Shown piece by piece: positions 1 through 12,100 of a stretch of DNA of 64,000 bases; within the stretch, counting starts at the first letter, position 1, and each line of letters opens with the position of its first letter. The notes under the pieces were generated by a model that was not told the DNA's origin, did not search any database, and saw only the letters and a program-made list of their open reading frames with translations. A program made the position numbers and the translations under genes. The stretch lies in assembly GCA_033816765.1 (NCBI GenBank), contig CM066296.1:2975362-3039361 (forward strand), read 5' to 3'. The DNA is from Nothopassalora personata. Taxonomy: Eukaryota; Ascomycota; Dothideomycetes; Mycosphaerellales; Mycosphaerellaceae.

Positions 1-307
1 CCTTAGCATGTGCTTGCTTATGGCAGAAACCTGGTATCTAGAACTAGTAAAGGTGTTCGAGACTAATACAGCAACATAGGTAATATTAAGTTGATTAGAC
101 TGTCTTTATAGTAGTCAGTCTAAAGGGGGAGTGTTATAGATTAGGTAACCAAGGTCTATATTAGTCAGGACTTAGCACACACACACTATATCACACTGTT
201 TTCTATAGCTAGATAGTCTCACACCTTGTGGCAATTCATGAGGGTTACTAATCCACCCTATCGTTTCAATCTAGAAGCTTGTACTCGTCAAATACCTATA
301 TACAACA
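1..307 (+). mobile_element. 3' end of a Copia element (same family as Copia A)
   Basis: Bases 1-131 are the last internal bases of a plus-strand LTR element. They end in a purine-rich tract (AAAGGGGGAG) directly before the LTR at 132. Both the internal piece and the LTR match, in inverse orientation, the 3' end of Copia A at 4297-4605. The body of the element lies left of the window, so its coding content and target duplication cannot be judged. Confidence 0.85.
132..307 (+). repeat. 3' LTR, 176 bp, Copia A family
   Basis: The repeat starts TGTTATAG, ends ACAACA, and is 176 bp long. It matches the reverse complements of 4297-4472 and 29672-29847. The polypurine tract just upstream marks it as a 3' LTR in plus orientation. 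The bases after it (GAGTG) would be one half of the target duplication; the other half is outside the window. Confidence 0.88.
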
Positions 308-1580
308 GAGTGCACCGCACCTGCACGCCTTTCTCCACCTCTGAAATACTGACGGGCAAACCCCTTTCTGCGGCCTTCGCGTGGCCTTTTGGATGCCTCT
401 TGAGGGGTGTTCCCTGATTATCCAGACTTGCTGTCACGTCCACCATCTGATCCCGGTACACCTCACGTGCTTACAAGAATTCGATCTGATAGCACTCGAG
501 CTCGACAAACTCTAGACCAAGTTCACCCGTGATACCGACGCCTTCCACTGGACTGAATGGCATCTGCCAGGAGCGCCTTAGCTGCACCAGATAAAAGCGT
601 TGCATCACCTGCGTAGAGCGCAAGAAGATTGGAATTATTGCCAGCGATTCCGAGCTCACAATCCTGAGCCAGATTCGAAGTGCAGTCAGCATTTCCACAT
701 TCTCCCCTTAAAGATGAAGAATGATGTGGCACTTGGTGGCGAGACTGCATTGTAGGAGCTCTTCTCTCAGGGCGCGACAAACGTGGAGAGCTCCAGGACG
801 GTAGCAGCGTCGTGGTTTGGATCTGCGGTAGGTGCTCATGATTTGATTCCTTGAGTCCGCCAATTTTGCTTGAAATTTCAGCTGGCAAGTTAAGGAGGCT
901 GCGCTTCTATGAGGTCGTCAGAAAAGATCAATTCAGCCAGAATAGTGGTATATCGTCCCGCCTACCTGGTAGGTCTTCTTATCTTCCAACAGCACGCGGA
1001 GGTGTTGGGAGGCAGCTGCGAAGTCCTTTGTATGGCCATCTGCTTGCAGGCCCGGCTCGAAGTCTCGTCCCCATCTTTGCGGAATTGAGGTTCTGTCGCG
1101 GAAAACTAGAGGGGGTGCAAGTTTTGTTGATCCTTTGGAGACCTATACGACGTTTCAGGTCTTAGTGAGATCGCATTCGGACGACAAGGATGTTTGCCTC
1201 CGCATGTGAAAGCCGAGGATTTGAAAGCCACCCTCTCATGCAGCAGATTTATAACACCACTACCTCCCTTTTCTGGCTGTTCTGCGTTCTCACAACCCTT
1301 CCTGCATTGGTCTTGCAGCGCAGACCAGTCGCAACGGTCGTAGGATGGATCTGGCCTCCGTGATTGTACTTACAAAGGCCACTTCAGGAATCCACAAGGA
1401 CGACCTGCAAAGACACGACTGTGTCTCATACTACGTGGGGTCGTGCTGTGCCGCAAGGTGACGCACTTCAGACGCCTCGCATGCATCAGGCCGGCCACAA
1501 CACTTGTTGACCGCGTCTGTCTCGATTTCTGAGCAGGTACTTAACATCGCAGAATGTTCCCTGCAGCGTTGTTGCAATTG
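308..1580. other. decayed single-copy sequence without a clear gene
   Basis: This stretch has balanced base composition, unlike the TA-rich nest to its right. Open frames exist on both strands (for example minus 523-888 and plus 851-1165), but none shows a domain or family I recognise, and frames shift within short distances. It is probably degraded host DNA next to the Copia insertion. Confidence 0.4.
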
Positions 1581-1586
1581 CAAATT

Positions 1587-2240
1587 GCGTAGGCGTTTCT
1601 CCGAAGGTCTCGTAGTTCGCTGCCACTGTTCTCTCCTACCTCGAAGCATTCCGAGCGCAAGACATCCGGGATGAGTATTTAGACAACCTGCTTGCCAGGT
1701 ACGCTGGCAACAGTCATGGCGATGACGACATGGACGGTATGCACCAAGTGTTGCGCGATGAAGATCCGTTTGGGTATTGCATATTCTGCTGGAGCAAGAG
1801 GCTCGTGACTCCTATCAAAGGTAATTGTTCTGTACAAGAATTTCTTCAACCACCCGTGCTAGATGTTACGGCCATAAAGGAGAGATTCGAAGGATACCAA
1901 GAGCAATCGATAATAATGGTCCCCAGGAAGCTCGCTGCTGTTAACGACGAGCATGTCACAGGCGATTCGTCAAGCTCTCGCATTCGTGGCACTGCAGGAT
2001 CGCAGGGCAAATGTCCTGCAGTTCTGCCGACAACGAAGCGGGTACTCGTACGAGTCGTACTTCGAAAACGAAGCGAATCGTGTCGATCAGAGACAGGACG
2101 AGAGGACGTTCCGCGTGCTAGAAGGCTCCGAGTTCCGCAGGATGTATCCTCGCAAACGGGACGATGAGGACCAGAACAACGACTCTGACGAGGACTATGC
2201 AGAAGTCTTCGTTGAAGGCGGTAGACACCCTGTAGACTAG
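1587..2240 (+). pseudogene. unidentified ORF broken by a frameshift
   Basis: I do not recognise this gene. One plus frame runs from about 1608 and reads DEYLDNLLARYAG followed by a Gly/Asp-rich stretch. The plausible continuation after about 1955 is in another frame and reads FENEANRVDQRQDERTFRVL, ending in an acidic tail (DDEDQNNDSDEDY) before the stop at 2240. Two good-looking halves in different frames suggest an indel or a missed intron. In the same decayed island as the lipase pseudogene. Confidence 0.3.
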
Positions 2241-2442
2241 TAGCTGAAGTGCTAGAAAAGGATGGCCAGTCAGATGCCCGACGCAACGCTACATTCCGTA
2301 GACGGCTCGATGAAGGACCTACAGTATTATGGGCAGCCACTAGCCTGGCGTTTGTCCAGTGCCCAGCGGCGAAGTATGTCCCACCCAGAGAAACCACGTA
2401 ACGCACAGCACTCTGGATATCTACAGAGCGTATCCTAAAAGT

Positions 2443-3565
2443 TTATTCCGTCGGCTGTAACGCACATGCCGCGACATTGATGCCGCACATACCTTTGATA
2501 GCTGGCTCTTCCGCCACTGGAGGTCCTCCCTCCAGCAAAAATGTAACAGCAGACAAGACAATCGCACTCTAAGTCAGCTGCAAGTCAGCAAGATTCAAAG
2601 CAGAAGTGATGTAGTCCTCGCAAACATCGCTCGAGAGCCTACCCGCACTCCCGGGTCCCTCTTGCGTCAAAGCGTCGACCAGCAGTGCGTACGTGATAGG
2701 ATTGTAGAGAACGCCCTGAGCATCGTCAGTATCGACTGTTATACATTACTCATCCCAGACGGATACATACCGCATGTCCGTGAGAAACATCCGCCGGTTG
2801 ATCGGGACACTTGAGGTGGACCTCAATCACCTCATTGTTGCCCACGCCGAGCTTCTCTCTTCAGGCATGAACTCCGAAGCGTCAGTCCCCGACTACGCTT
2901 GGACGATGGCGTCGAAGAGACCCGAGTACACCGGCTGTCGTAGGGACGTAAGCAGAGTCGCCACCATCTGCACGTAAAGTGCTGATGAATCTCGAGTGAT
3001 ATGCCTGCCGGTAGTATGACTTGTGGACAGGAACATGGAGATTGCTGACGAGGCTGACCTTAGCCGTGCCCTTATAGTCTGGAGAGCAAGCGATCACATC
3101 GGACATGTACTTCGAATCGACGACCAACACTTCGTATCCCCATTGAATAATGAGCCCACCCTGCGACCAGGCCCCGACTGCGATTTCCCGGGTTGTGTTG
3201 GATGAGACGTAGCTGACCGCGTAGGCGACATACTCCGCATTGATATAAGAGTCATCGTTCAAGGGGGCTCAAGGTCGAGATTGTATCAGCAGATGATGAG
3301 ACTGTCCATCAATGGCAGCAGTCCCTCGTCTGGTCTGTTCAGCCACACACACGATCGGCCACGCTCGAAGTAGAACGCAGCGGAATGGAAGTTGCCACAA
3401 AAGGAGGTGCAACCAGTATTGCCGGTTCCAGATACCTGCAAAATCGGTTGCTCACCATTTCCATACTTGAACGTGGACGGTATGCAAATCGCAGCGCGGA
3501 ATTGTGCTTCGGGTCCAGAGTACGGAGCGTCCACAGAGCTCGCCAGATATATACTAATGAGGTAG
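2443..3565 (-). pseudogene. CALB-like lipase pseudogene, central and C-terminal part
   Basis: The minus frames give a recognisable lipase B (Candida antarctica CALB-type) alpha/beta hydrolase. The nucleophile elbow AWSQGG is at about 3155-3175, the acid segment SPDYKGT at about 3063-3085, a PTT segment follows, and the histidine region SHGHA is at about 2772-2789. The C-terminal stretch continues through an in-frame TAG at 2569-2571 to a TAA at 2443. Upstream, DAPYSGPEAQFRAA and LQVSGTG match the start of the mature enzyme. Frames shift near 3260-3290 and near 2765, and CA-to-TA type stops are present, so the gene is dead. It is cut at its 5' side by the MITE at 3566; the N-terminal pieces lie at 4100-4296 and 29848-30013. 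Confidence 0.7.
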
Positions 3566-4099
3566 CGGTGAATTACTCCCATAGGGACAATTATGTCGTT
3601 TATTACTCCTATAGGGACAATTATGTAAAAATTACTCCTATAGGGACTTATAGGAATGCCAAATTACTACTATAGGGACATATTATAGTAGTCGCTCTTT
3701 ACGACTTCTTTATATACTACTATTATTTAATAATATGCTCTACTAGCTTATACGAGCATGTTCAATAACAGTAGTAGGTTTTAATCCTAACGACTCGCAG
3801 CTCGTAGCTTATGTAAGTTGCGAGGAGGTAAATAGTAGCTCGGGGGGCAAGGTAACGGTTATTAGAGTAGGTTAATAGACATAAGAGCAGGTTAATAAGA
3901 TAAAAGACAGCGACTAGTAGACCTAGATAGACATACTACAACATACCCTAAGTTAAAGGCTAAAGTAAAGATTGCTATAATATGTCCCTATAGCAGTAAT
4001 CTAGCATCCTTATAAGTCCCTATAAGAGTAATTTTTACATAATTGTCCCTATAGGAGTAATAAACGACATAATTGTCCCTATGGGAGTAATTTACCGGC
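3566..4099. mobile_element. hAT-like MITE with long inverted repeats
   Basis: The two ends are inverted repeats of about 130 bp (3566-3690 and 3965-4099). Each arm carries short tandem units built on ATTACTCCTATAGGGACA. Flanks are TGAGGTAG (3558-3565) and TAAGGTAG (4100-4107). This is an 8-bp target duplication differing by one RIP-type change, and 8 bp is the hAT hallmark. The 270-bp core has no ORF, so this is non-autonomous. It lies inside the lipase pseudogene, just upstream of the mature-enzyme region. Confidence 0.75.
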
Positions 4100-4296
4100 T
4101 AAGGTAGATTCGCGCAAGTTAGTACTGTTTATACAATTCTACTCTCCCGCACCGCCTTGCACAAAACTAAACAAGTCAGCGGTGCTGTCAGCCGCGAGTC
4201 TAGCGTTAACTATGTTCGTTACAAGGGCGAGGATACTCGCCGGATTTGCTGTTGTAAGATTTAAAAAGCGCCCGATGGAGGCTAATACTGTGCTTC
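4100..4296 (-). pseudogene. CALB-like lipase pseudogene, N-terminal fragment between two insertions
   Basis: Reading minus, one frame gives ADSTADLFSFVQGGAGE, a TAG, then NCINSTNLRESTS, followed by the duplicated bases at the MITE edge. This resembles the pro-region of fungal CALB-like lipases just before the mature domain, and it leads directly into the lipase sequence on the other side of the MITE. Its left limit is the MITE and its right limit is the GCTTC duplication of Copia A. The segment is RIP-mutated (TAG within the frame). Confidence 0.55.
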
Positions 4297-4472
4297 TGTT
4301 ATATATAGGTATTTAACGAGTATAAGCTTCTAGATTAAAACAATAGGGTGGATTAGTAACCCTTATAAATTGCTACAAGGTGTGAGACTATCTAGCTATA
4401 GAAAACAGTGTGATATAGTGTGTGTGTGCTAAGTCCTGACTAATATAGACCTTGGTTACCTAATCTATAACA
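4297..4472 (-). repeat. 3' LTR of Copia A
   Basis: 176 bp, TGTTATAG...ends in minus orientation. It is preceded (plus 4473-4483, CTCCCCCTTTA) by the complement of a polypurine tract and followed by the GCTTC target duplication at 4292-4296. It carries more RIP-type changes than the 5' LTR at 29672-29847. Confidence 0.92.
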
Positions 4473-4721
4473 CTCCCCCTTTAGACTGACTACTATAAAG
4501 ACAGTCTAATCAACTTGATATTACCTATGTTGCTGTATTAGTCTCGAACACCTTCACTAGTTCTAGATACTAGGTTTCTACTATAAGTAAGCATATACTA
4601 AGGATAGTAATCTTATTAGATTTGCATGTGTAAGAGACCTACTCTTAGACACACTTAGGCCTTATCTTTCCGCTTTTAGAAGTAAATAGAAGGTTCTCTC
4701 GGCTTAAGAAGGTCTAGCTAG

Positions 4722-5099
4722 TAATGTCTACTAACTACCCTATATAGGCCTGTCCGAGTTATGGTGGTGTAGAGCGGCGCTCATGTAAGTAGAGGTATTT
4801 ACCGGTCCCGGGACCGTGAAATTAGGTCACGTAACGAGCAGCGCAGTAGCTAGATAAAACAAGAGGATTAGCGGACCTAAACCCCTATACCCTCTACTCG
4901 AGAGGTATAAATTGAATTAATGCCTTTTTACTACCCTTACAATGCTTAGCTGCGCAGTATATATCTTTAATAGCTATACTAGGTCCTACTAGCTTACCCT
5001 AAATGTCTAATTAAACTAAAATGAAATTAGGTCAAGTTAGACCTAAGGGACTCCCCCCCCTCTAAACCTAAGGTTAATACAACCTATTAGTCGTTAATA
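4722..5099 (-). repeat. 3' LTR of Gypsy C
   Basis: 378 bp, matching 16216-16596 almost throughout with scattered C/T and G/A differences of RIP type. It contains an imperfect copy (4797-4822) of the 26-bp palindrome found at the ends of the gag and pol frames. The CTAG duplication precedes it. Confidence 0.9.
4797..4822. repeat. 26-bp palindrome, LTR copy (imperfect)
   Basis: The left arm ATTTACCGGTCCC is intact. The right arm ends ACCGTGAAAT instead of ACCGGTAAAT, so the dyad is broken at its outer edge. The other LTR has the same variant at 16291-16316. The internal copies at 9097 and 12921 are perfect. Confidence 0.9.
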
Positions 5100-5443
5100 T
5101 ATCCTCCCCTATTACGAACCTGTCCTTAGGTTCTAAAGCAGTAAGCCCGGGCAACACAGGTAGCGTAGTTAGTCGCTATAAGCTAAGGTGATCTTATAGT
5201 AGCATAGTAGCTCACCCTACTATTTAGCTTAACATATAAGATGTTAGGCAATCCTAGGGCCTACTAGCGACAGTTTGTAAAGATCTAAAGGATCCTTCTA
5301 ATAGAGACCGTAATAATAACGTCAATAACCGCGACTCGCATCCGTCGCACTACACTAACGTATACTACGAAACTGGCGAGGGAATAGATAGCTATGTTAG
5401 CATTAATCGAGCGGGCTAGATAGTCGAATAACGTGAACGCTAT

Positions 5444-8400
5444 TCATAAGACAAGTAAGCGTTAGTACTAGTAACCTAATAAATCTAAAGGCGAGTCTAC
5501 CGCGTAACTAGAAAGTAAGTTAAGGGAAGATAAGTAACTATAAGAAACAAGTAAGATCTAAGGACTAGAAGCACCTGTACCCGAAGCATTAGAACTAGAA
5601 TTAGAACTAGAATTAGAACTAGAATTAGAACTAGAATTAGAACTAGAATTAGAACTAGAATTAGAACTAGAATCCTATAGGCTATAGCTGTAGCCGGAAA
5701 TTAACTAGAAACTAGGAGCTTATAAACCCGCACTAACTACTCAGTTCTACTTATTCTTACATAACTCCTTTGTCTAGACCTACTCGTTGTCGTAGCTAAC
5801 ACTAGTCTCACTAGACGCGTCCCTAAGTAGCTAGCTAGTGAAGTTCCTATAGTAGTTACGGAAGAAGCTCTTATTACGCCCTTCGCTTATAAAGCACACC
5901 TACTCGAGAGTAGTAACTAAGCTAAGCTACTTGTCTATCAATTTTATAGCTCGGACGCGCTAATTATGCATCTTCTTATAGAAGAGCTCCGAGTCTAGGC
6001 GGACCGTAGCATTAAGCTACCTTCTAGCATTAAGGATTACTTCGTTATTGTTCTAAGACTTTAAACCCGTTAGGGCATCGGATAGAGGGCTAATGCCACT
6101 AAGGTGTACGGCCGTAGGAAAAGGATAGCCGGGTACTAGGCGTTGATACTTAAACCCCGTAGCGCTCTCACTTAGCGTCTTGAAGTTACGATAAAGGTCC
6201 ATTACCTAGTGTATGCTCTAGCTTCTCTAGAGTTTAAGATAGTTATCGTCGCGGATCTCGACAAAGTAAGTGTTAATCTAGCGTAGCGTCTTCTTATATG
6301 CGGCCTACCTTATTAGAACGCCTATAGTAGTTACCCGCATTTACCTAGCGCTTAGGTCCTCTCTAAACTAGCTAATGCTATTCTTACTTAGGTAATTCTA
6401 GACCCTAACCGAGAAGAAACGCTTAAATCGGCCGTCTTCTATACAGTCGTTAATCCGGCACTACTAGATAAACTCTCTAGCATTCCCTTACTTATAAAAA
6501 CCGTGTAAAAACTCCGGCCTACTAGTGCCCTCTAAGTTAAGAGAGTATAGCATATTAAGCCGGTTACTAGTCTAGTAGTTTTTAATTTCGAGGTTTAAGT
6601 CGACCCTAGCATACTGCACTATAGTGTTCGCGTCACCCCCCTAATAAGCCCTATTAAAGCTAAAAATCGTAGGCCTAGGGAAGGAGATAAACCGAGTGTA
6701 GTATTAAGGGTGTAGAGCTACTTATAAGAGCTATAGCCCGGGGTCTTATCGCATAATCTATTAGCTTAGAGAATACTATATGTTCTAGTAGACGCCGCCG
6801 TTACTAACCTTATTCAATTCTCGTAGGTGCTATCGGTACACGTCGAATTCTCGACTTATTATCTCCCTAACTATTTTAACCCGCGACGCTAGTTTAGCGT
6901 TATTGTACTAGTATAGCATGTTACTATTAATGTAGGTACCGGTACTATTAAGATCGGCTTAGTTAGCTTTATCGATGCTAAATTTATCGAGGATCTAGTT
7001 ATAGTTAGTATACGTAACGATGCTACTCGTAGTACCGACTTTGCTTCGAACGCGGAGGCAGCTAAGCGGGTTAATAGTCTTCTAACTACGCTTATTAGGG
7101 CGAAACCACGACCTATTCTTCACCTTAATAGCTAAAAAACTCTTGCCTTTAAAGAGCTAGTCTTAGACCTTAAACGCGCGCTTATATAGGGTATTAGCGG
7201 TAATACCGGGATTCGTAACGAAGTGGAGGGCCTTATAGTAGAAATCTCGAATATACTAATCGTACATTATAGCGCTAACCTTGCTATCCCTCTTAAGAAC
7301 CTCCGAGACAGTATATTCGAGTATCTTAAGGCCCGCCATCCGGTACTTAGGTAACTAGTTAATGCTATCTACGTTAATTGAGTTTCTAAACTTAATGCTA
7401 CAGTACCGCTTATTATAGGTGCAGTTAGCGCGCTTAATCCGGAGGGCCTCGTCTTCTTATAGGATCTAATCCTTAAAGACTAATACATCCCTAATTATAG
7501 CCGAAGGTAATATAGTAAGTGTCGGATTGCTATTCTTAGTTAGGGCCGGAGTGGATCGTAGGGTGCTAACCGGTGTACCTAGCGGACTGCCTTCGCGTAT
7601 AGGTACGCCGTCTAGCGTTCGGTTAGGCGAGGATTAAGTAGGCGCAGTTATACCCTCACCTATGCTCTCGCCTATACGGAGCTACTTAAGTCGACTCGAC
7701 TTACGACCGCCTCTCGATAGGACTATAGGCTAGGTAGAGGCTAGTAGAGTTAGCGTAGTACTCTTTATATGTCCTTTACCTTTACTACCCGGTAGTAGCT
7801 AACGTAGCTAAGGCTGTTACTAGCTAGATAGTCTAGGTTAATCTATACTATCCTCTAGGGACGCGGACTTCTTAGTAATAGTACCCTCTATAAAGTATAG
7901 AAGGCTATCCTTATAGACGGCTAGGCGGTGTCTTCTAATGATCTCCCTACTCTTAGCCGACTACGGATAAATGCTACGTGCTTTAGCCTCCCTATCGTAC
8001 CGGGTAAGATTACTAGGCTCTAGAATTCGCTTACGATCTATGCCCTTACGGCCGATCCTTATATGCTAGATTAATACCCTCTAAATTCTACTAACAGCCC
8101 TACTGTAATCTAGGTACTTGTTAATAAAGGCCGTAAACTAGCGGCGCCCGCTGTTAGTACTGCAAAGCTCGGAGATAACGCGTCGATTAAGAATCTTATT
8201 ATCTATCTACTGTAGCTAGTAGCGGGTAAGCGTAGCTCGAAGAGTCTTCTCTCGGTTACGAATCTCTAAACCGGTCTTACAAATCTTGCCGACGATAGGA
8301 AATAAGATATCGAGCTTCTTATTACTAAGGAATTTATCCTAGTAGCTCTTACCTATACCGCTCTTAACTTCCTCGAAAAATAGGTTAACCTAGACGGAGT

Positions 8401-8611
8401 AGTCTTCGAACACCTTCTAGAAGCCCTTATAGAAGTCCTTTAATACCTTAACCCGCTTCTAAGGATTAAGCTCTCGGAACATAATATTAGCGGCGGACTT
8501 CGGCGGGTTCGTATTAGCAAGGATATGCTTAACGTTATCCGGTAGGCGAAGGGACTCAAATAAGGTCTAAGGTAGGCGGGTAAGCCTAGTAATAGTACTA
8601 GTAAGCGCTAT
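5444..8611 (-). pseudogene. third ORF of Gypsy C, about 1,050 codons, unknown product
   Basis: I do not recognise this protein. One minus frame stays readable over 3.1 kb, interrupted only by TAA/TAG codons explained by RIP of Gln and Trp codons; the first TGA is at 5444-5446. A likely start is an ATA at 8609-8611 (ATG before RIP) leading into ALTSTITRLTRLP. The protein is basic, rich in Trp/Tyr/Arg in several blocks (TLRATLTRY, KFRNSINVDS, YPFPTAVHLSGISPLSDAL), with no signal peptide, no RT/integrase motif and no obvious Cys/His cluster. Near the C-terminus a 12-bp repeat encodes Ser-Ser-Ser-Asn units. It sits where an env gene would be in a retrovirus-like element but has no env features. 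It could be a captured host gene. A 485-bp pyrimidine-rich interval separates it from pol. Confidence 0.65.
5588..5671 (-). repeat. 12-bp tandem repeat inside the third ORF
   Basis: About seven head-to-tail copies of ATTAGAACTAGA. On the minus strand they read as Ser-Ser-Ser-Asn units in the frame of the third ORF, giving it a Ser/Asn-rich tail. The copies are nearly identical despite heavy RIP around them; the unit has no CA or TG step, so RIP could not have altered it. Confidence 0.9.
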
Positions 8612-9096
8612 GCTCGAGCTAGCCGGGCGTAACAATAGACTAGCTAAAGCTATAATAACTAGGATTCGCTAGTAGTAAGATCGAAAGAGCTAGCTATCTC
8701 GTAGTACTACTCTAGAGTGTTAGTAAGCTTTAAAAGCTTAGTGTCGGGGTAGGGGCTTTAAAGAAGGTTAAGGTCGTAAAGAGAGAGAGGCTAAAGAACC
8801 GTCTAATGTGTATAGTAGTGGTAGATAGATGTGTTAGTAGCTCTAGTGACGGTATTAGTGTTTAAAGAAAAGGAAAGGAAGTAGTAGGTAGAGAGCTACG
8901 CTTAAGTATGCCTCTTAGCGTATGTCCCTATAACCGTTATAAGGTAGCAGCGCCGAGACCGGTCTTATAAGTAGTAAGAGCAGTGCTATTAAGGTTATAC
9001 TAAAGGTCCGATAACCCTATATGTAACCGAAAACTAGTGCTAGTAACTACCTAGGTGAGCATTCGGCAGGGGCATACTACGCTATTACGTAATCCG
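8612..9096 (-). promoter_or_regulatory. possible internal promoter or leader between pol and the third ORF
   Basis: 485 bp lie between the pol-end palindrome and the proposed start of the third ORF. On the minus strand they contain long pyrimidine runs (for example near 8870-8890 and 8770-8790) of the kind seen in fungal promoters and leaders. The frame of the third ORF is also open here apart from TAA/TAG, so an N-terminal extension is the alternative. The role is inferred. Confidence 0.3.
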
Positions 9097-9122
9097 ATTT
9101 ACCGGTCCCGGGACCGGTAAAT
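9097..9122. repeat. 26-bp perfect palindrome at the end of Gypsy C pol
   Basis: The two 13-base arms (ATTTACCGGTCCC and its complement) form a perfect dyad. Reading minus in the pol frame it encodes IYRSRDR and then TAA (9101-9099), so the dyad supplies the stop. It could fold into a stable RNA hairpin with a GC core. It lacks any CA or TG step and is therefore immune to RIP, which by itself can explain its perfect state. Confidence 0.92.
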
Positions 9123-12100
9123 GTAACTCTACTAACTAAGGTCTAACTAAGGTAAGAACACCCTATAAAGTGAAGTCTAGATAACCGAATCGACTTAATA
9201 AACTAAAGGCCATATGCAACACATACCTAAGGGAAGTGAACTCCGTACGCTATTACTAACTAATTAGTTCTTAGCCTCGATCCTACTAAACTGTGAAATT
9301 TCGGCTATAGAAAGGTTATAAGGCCTAACCCATAGCTTCTTAGATTCCGGTTTAGGATACGATCCCCTTTCGTTAACTCCTACAGGTAGTACGTCTTCGT
9401 CGGCGATAGGCTCGATCTCGTTCGAATTACTACTATCTTCGCTATTAGCGACTTCTCCCTCCCCTATTACGAGATCGATCCTATTATCTAGGCCTAGTAC
9501 TCCTATGTTATCCGGGCGAAGCTCTAGAACTAGCTTAAGGTTTTCTCGTACCTAAACACCCTTTATTAGCGCACTATTAAGTTCCTTAAGAATATAGGTA
9601 CTAAACTCCCTAGAGACACTAGACACCCGATATGGACCTTACTATCGGTAACTAATCTTACGTAAGAAGTCATCCTTATATAGCTTATCGAATCTTATAA
9701 TAAGGTCGCCCTTCTAGAAACTAATAGAGTCAACATTCCGGTAAGAATTAAAGTAGTCCTTACTAAGTTCTCTTAGTCGCTTCCTTCGAGCATGTAGCTC
9801 TTCTAAACTAAGGTCTCGAGCCTAGAGTTAACGCGCGCGTATAGCAAGTAGGTCCTTAGTCGTTCTTACCGATCCCTATTAGTAATTCGCCTACGTCGGG
9901 TGCTTAACCTTAATTAGTAGAATCGTGCGATAGCTATATAGGACCTAAGCTAGTGTCATTCCAGTAGTACGATAGGTCGTGGTCCTATTAGCCTATAATA
10001 CGGCGGGTACCTATTATTCCTATCCGCGGTATGTGTTCCTTATAAGCTTTACTAATGCTATAAGAATCGGACGGTATCTAGCCTCGACCGGAGCATTAGA
10101 CTACGGATAGTACGGTAATATTCGGATCCTTCGAACACTAAGCCCTACGAGTAACCGCTTAACCTTAGCCGCATAAACCGCAGCGTTATTAAGTACAATT
10201 TCAGTATAGTAGCCGTGCCTATAGAAGACATCTTTGTATAGAAACTTAGTAACCGACTTAGAGCTAGGAGGTGCCCTCGTTACTCTAGCCTCGATCTAGT
10301 TACTAAGTGCTTCGCGCGCAACTAGGAGGTATCTATTTTTATGTACCTAGACGGGGTCCGAGTACTACTTCTTACTAATGACTTAAGGGCTCAATAAGTG
10401 AAGCTCACTAGCGCGCTAGTTACCTTCGCAAAACCTATAGGGAGCATAACTTTGAACCTACGTAGAGACATCGGCGAAGCACCCGTCCTAGTAATACCGA
10501 TCGGAAATAAGGTTATACACGACCTTAGCGCTACGGTAACCGTGTCTCTTATAGTACTCTAGAACGATCTCCTTCTAAGCCTTATTATCGTTAATTACAA
10601 GTTGTAACGGTGCTCCTCGGCGCTTCTAGAAGAATAGCAATTGGTCCCAGATAAAGAAATTGACGCTCTTCTTTACTAGCCGCCGGTACTTAGCACGGGT
10701 AATACTATCGGGCCGGGTCCTAGTTTCTATAACCTAAGTAAGCTACTAAGAGCCCTTAGAATATTAGTCCCCGAGATGTCGTGTTTTCCGGATTTTAACT
10801 AGATAGGTGTCGACCGGCTCCGGGTACCCGAACAGCTTATTATTAATTATCTAGTCGACTTCGTCTTCGTCTTCGTTAGCTTCCCTAGGTTCCTAAGGTG
10901 TAGAGGGCCTACGAGACAGGGCATTAGGGCTAGTATGTCTAGTCCCCGTAACGTGCTTCACCTCGAACGTAAATAACCTAATCTATACGGCCTACCGGGC
11001 CATTGCCGAGTTCGGTAGGTCCGAAGCCGGCCGGTTAAGCTGCTATATAAGTGTCTTAGCATTAACCTTAAGGACAAAATTAACGCTAGTAATATATCTC
11101 TAGATCTTCTTAAGCCCCTTAAGGACCCTAAGGCATTCCCGCTTACTAGTATTATATCTAGATTCTAACGCGTTCTAGATTCCGCTCTTATACCGTACCG
11201 GGTGACGCCGTCGGGTACTGTCTATTAATTCTTAAGAAACGATACATCCCTATCTAGTGCCGCTAGCATTAACTAAGATAAAGATAGACCTAGCACTAGG
11301 TAAGTAGTAGAGGGTAACTAAGGCTAGAGCCTATATAAGATATCTAGTAACCTCTTCTTTTAAGAACTGCTTATTCTCTATCTAGGTGAACTCGGCGTCC
11401 TTCTTTAGTAGCTTATACATTAGTCGAGCGATAATAACGAACTAGGGAATCTATATCCGGAAGTATATACATAGCTCTGCATAGGTGCGGACCTCCTTAA
11501 TATAGGTAGGCGTAGGCTAATCTAGGATCTTAGCTACAACCTTTAGATTAGGATAGCGACTATCCGGCCTAGTAACGTACCTAACAATCTTAAGCTTTTC
11601 GTATAACTATTGGGATTTGCCTCTAGCAACTACCGCACTAGCTCTTTCTAGGTTAGTAAGAACTAGATCTAGGGAAACGATGTGCTTAACGACCTATTTC
11701 CTTAACCTAGGCTCTACTTCTACATTCCTATAATCCTTAGTTAGTCCCTTAATACTAATGTCATCGAGAAACGGCTTCGCTCGATGCGAGATATAATTAA
11801 GTAGAATCTTTATTACCGTACGCACGAACTAAGTAACTAAATTAGTAGCTCCTTAAGGTAGAGTCGTGTTACGTACTAGGCTAAGAGGGGCTATAAAGGC
11901 TATTAAGTCCCGGTAGGACTTATCTAAAGTGATCTAATTATAACCTAAAAACAGGTCTATAAGTGAAGCGACTCGGCACCCGGCAAAATCCTCTAAGAAG
12001 CTATCCGTATCCGGTGGAATGTTAGTATCGCGCATAGTAACCTCATTTAAGAGTATAGCTAAGTTAATTAACCGATATAGTACATCGCTTCTAGAGGTAT

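Noticed and set aside
226..417. Plus ORF of 63 codons
   Set aside because: It starts inside the Copia LTR and runs into decayed flanking sequence; no protein signature.
3566..4099. CRISPR-like array from the short repeated units
   Set aside because: Units are arranged as inverted arms with an 8-bp target duplication and no unique spacers; this is a eukaryotic transposon.
5444..8611. Envelope gene in Gypsy C
   Set aside because: No signal peptide, fusion peptide or C-terminal membrane anchor; the position alone is not evidence.
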